Notes under the pieces: model-generated
Database searches by the model: none
Seen by the model: only the letters and a program-made list of their open reading frames with translations
Told to the model about the DNA's origin: nothing
Shown: positions 7,576 through 8,384 of the stretch, one piece after another
Layout of the letters: each line of letters opens with the position of its first letter
How positions within the stretch are numbered: the first letter of the stretch is position 1
Assembly: GCA_003451935.1 (NCBI GenBank)
Contig: DMJA01000148.1
Coordinates: 1-8,384, forward strand
Reading direction: 5' to 3'
DNA length: 8,384 bases
Origin: Verrucomicrobiota bacterium
Lineage (GTDB): Bacteria; Verrucomicrobiota; Kiritimatiellia; CAIQIC01; Lenti-01
Position numbers and translations under genes: made by a program

Positions 7576-8384
7576 CGGGCGTCTTCTTGGCGTTTGGGGA
7601 CGCGCCGGGCGAGCAGCGGATCGGTCCACGCCTGCGGGATGAACCGGACGGCCAGCTCGGCGAGATGGGCCGGAAGGGTGACGCGGTAGCGTCGGCGCGG
7701 GCGCGGCGATTCCAAGGCATGGAGGATTTTCCGGGCGACTTCCACCGGGGGGCGGGTGAACAGGTCCGGCTTCTTGACCTGCCGGCGGCGGCGTTCGATT
7801 TCATGGGCATAGACCTCGCCATAGCCGGAGCGGGAGCGGTCGATCGAACGGTCGAGGGCCTCGGCGGCATTTTTCCGGAAGCGGGAGAGGATGGCGCCGG
7901 GCTCGACGAGGGAGACCCAGATGCCAGTGCCCCACAGCTCGATGCGCAGGGCGTCGGAAAGCGCTTCGAGGGCGAACTTCGAGGCGCAGTAGGCGCCGAC
8001 CATGGGGGAGCTGATGCGGCCGAAGACGGAGCTGATGTTGACGATGCGTCCGAATCCCTGCCGCCGAAAAACGGGGAGGAGCAGACGGGTCAACTGGTGC
8101 GTGCCAAAGAGGTTGGTTTCGAACTGGGCCTGCAAGGCCTCGCGCGGGATGTCCTCCATGGCGCCGGCCTGGCAGAATCCGGCATTGTTGACCAATGCGC
8201 CCAATTGGCCACCGGTCCGGTCCAACCCTTCGCAGACGGCGTTTTCAACGGAGGCGGCGTCGGCGAGATCCAAGGCGATGGGCTGGAAGCCCTGGGCGCG
8301 GAGTTCGTCGAGGTCGGCGGGTTTTCGCGCGGTGGGAAAGACCTGCCAGCCGGCCTCCCGCAGGAAGGTGGCGGTGGCCGCACG
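7572..8384 (-). CDS. Classical SDR-family oxidoreductase, YbbO-like (5' end outside window)
   Basis: The visible 270 codons run in frame to the window edge, so the true start and the TGxxxGxG cofactor loop lie beyond 8384. The fragment opens with the strand and helix that normally follow that loop (ATFLREAGWQVFPTARKP). Then come ALDLAD, the NNAG motif (in LVNNAG), the catalytic serine in NISSVFG (visible residues 118-119), and YCASK with Tyr at 7991-7989 and Lys at 7979-7977. EPGAILSRF follows the active site. The catalytic set Asn-Ser-Tyr-Lys is intact. The overall wording (GTHQLTRLLLP, GAYCASKFALEALSDALR, RRRYRVTLPAHLAELAVR) resembles E. coli YbbO, which has been linked to long-chain aldehyde reduction, so an acyl or aldehyde substrate is possible; that is inference. 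It overlaps the downstream acyltransferase by 4 bp, suggesting one operon. Confidence 0.9.
   Translation of the reverse strand, partial: RAATATFLREAGWQVFPTARKPADLDELRAQGFQPIALDLADAASVENAVCEGLDRTGGQLGALVNNAGFCQAGAMEDIPREALQAQFETNLFGTHQLTRLLLPVFRRQGFGRIVNISSVFGRISSPMVGAYCASKFALEALSDALRIELWGTGIWVSLVEPGAILSRFRKNAAEALDRSIDRSRSGYGEVYAHEIERRRRQVKKPDLFTRPPVEVARKILHALESPRPRRRYRVTLPAHLAELAVRFIPQAWTDPLLARRVPKRQEDAR

Noticed and set aside
6608..7870. 420-codon minus-strand frame across the acyltransferase and SDR genes
   Set aside because: It is a Pro/Arg/Ser-rich shadow frame overlapping two well-recognised genes and has no domain of its own.
7572..8273. SDR gene starting at 8273 as a complete 233-residue protein
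   Set aside because: The codon there is TTG, and the frame continues upstream to the edge with clear SDR sequence (FLREAGWQVFPTARKP). The gene is cut by the window, not short.

Overview
The window is GC-rich and almost fully coding. It holds six protein genes plus a short non-coding array at its left edge. An LpxL/HtrB-type lipid A acyltransferase points to a Gram-negative cell with an outer membrane. The ATP-head wording of the SMC protein (MEQGRIDQILSSRP followed by EEASGISKYK), the high GC, and the AT-rich TTTTTCCA-N5-TGGAAAAA palindromes in an otherwise GC-rich intergenic region suggest the PVC superphylum, perhaps Verrucomicrobiota or Kiritimatiellota. That placement is an impression from memory, not a computed one.

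Layout, left to right. Positions 1-106 carry four AT-rich palindromes whose centres lie 31, 31 and 22 bp apart. The last one, read on the minus strand, is followed by six Ts and looks like the intrinsic terminator of mscS. On the minus strand follow an MscS-type mechanosensitive channel (135-977) and, upstream of it, a stand-alone CheY-like receiver protein (1059-1430). A 168-bp divergent intergenic region separates these from two plus-strand genes: a hexameric-type glutamate dehydrogenase (1599-2870) and a full-length SMC chromosome-condensation ATPase (3030-6611, GTG start). Between them lie a G-rich run and a perfect 9-bp hairpin with a GAAA tetraloop. The right end is again minus strand: an SDR oxidoreductase cut by the window edge (7572-8384) runs into the LpxL-like acyltransferase (6628-7575) through a 4-bp ATGA overlap. 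The acyltransferase converges on smc with only 16 bp between stop codons.

How the genes relate. The SDR and acyltransferase are very probably one translationally coupled unit acting on lipid or acyl substrates. The receiver gene and mscS may be co-transcribed, but mscS also has a promoter-like sequence placed so that its own transcript would start at, or one base before, the ATG (leaderless). gdhA and smc are neighbours on one strand but functionally unrelated. Most of the window is core metabolism and housekeeping. I see no mobile element, CRISPR array, tRNA, rRNA or defence system. The least explained parts are the helically phased palindrome array at 1-106, which also contains DnaA-box-like words, the leaderless-type mscS promoter, and the structured gdhA-smc spacer.
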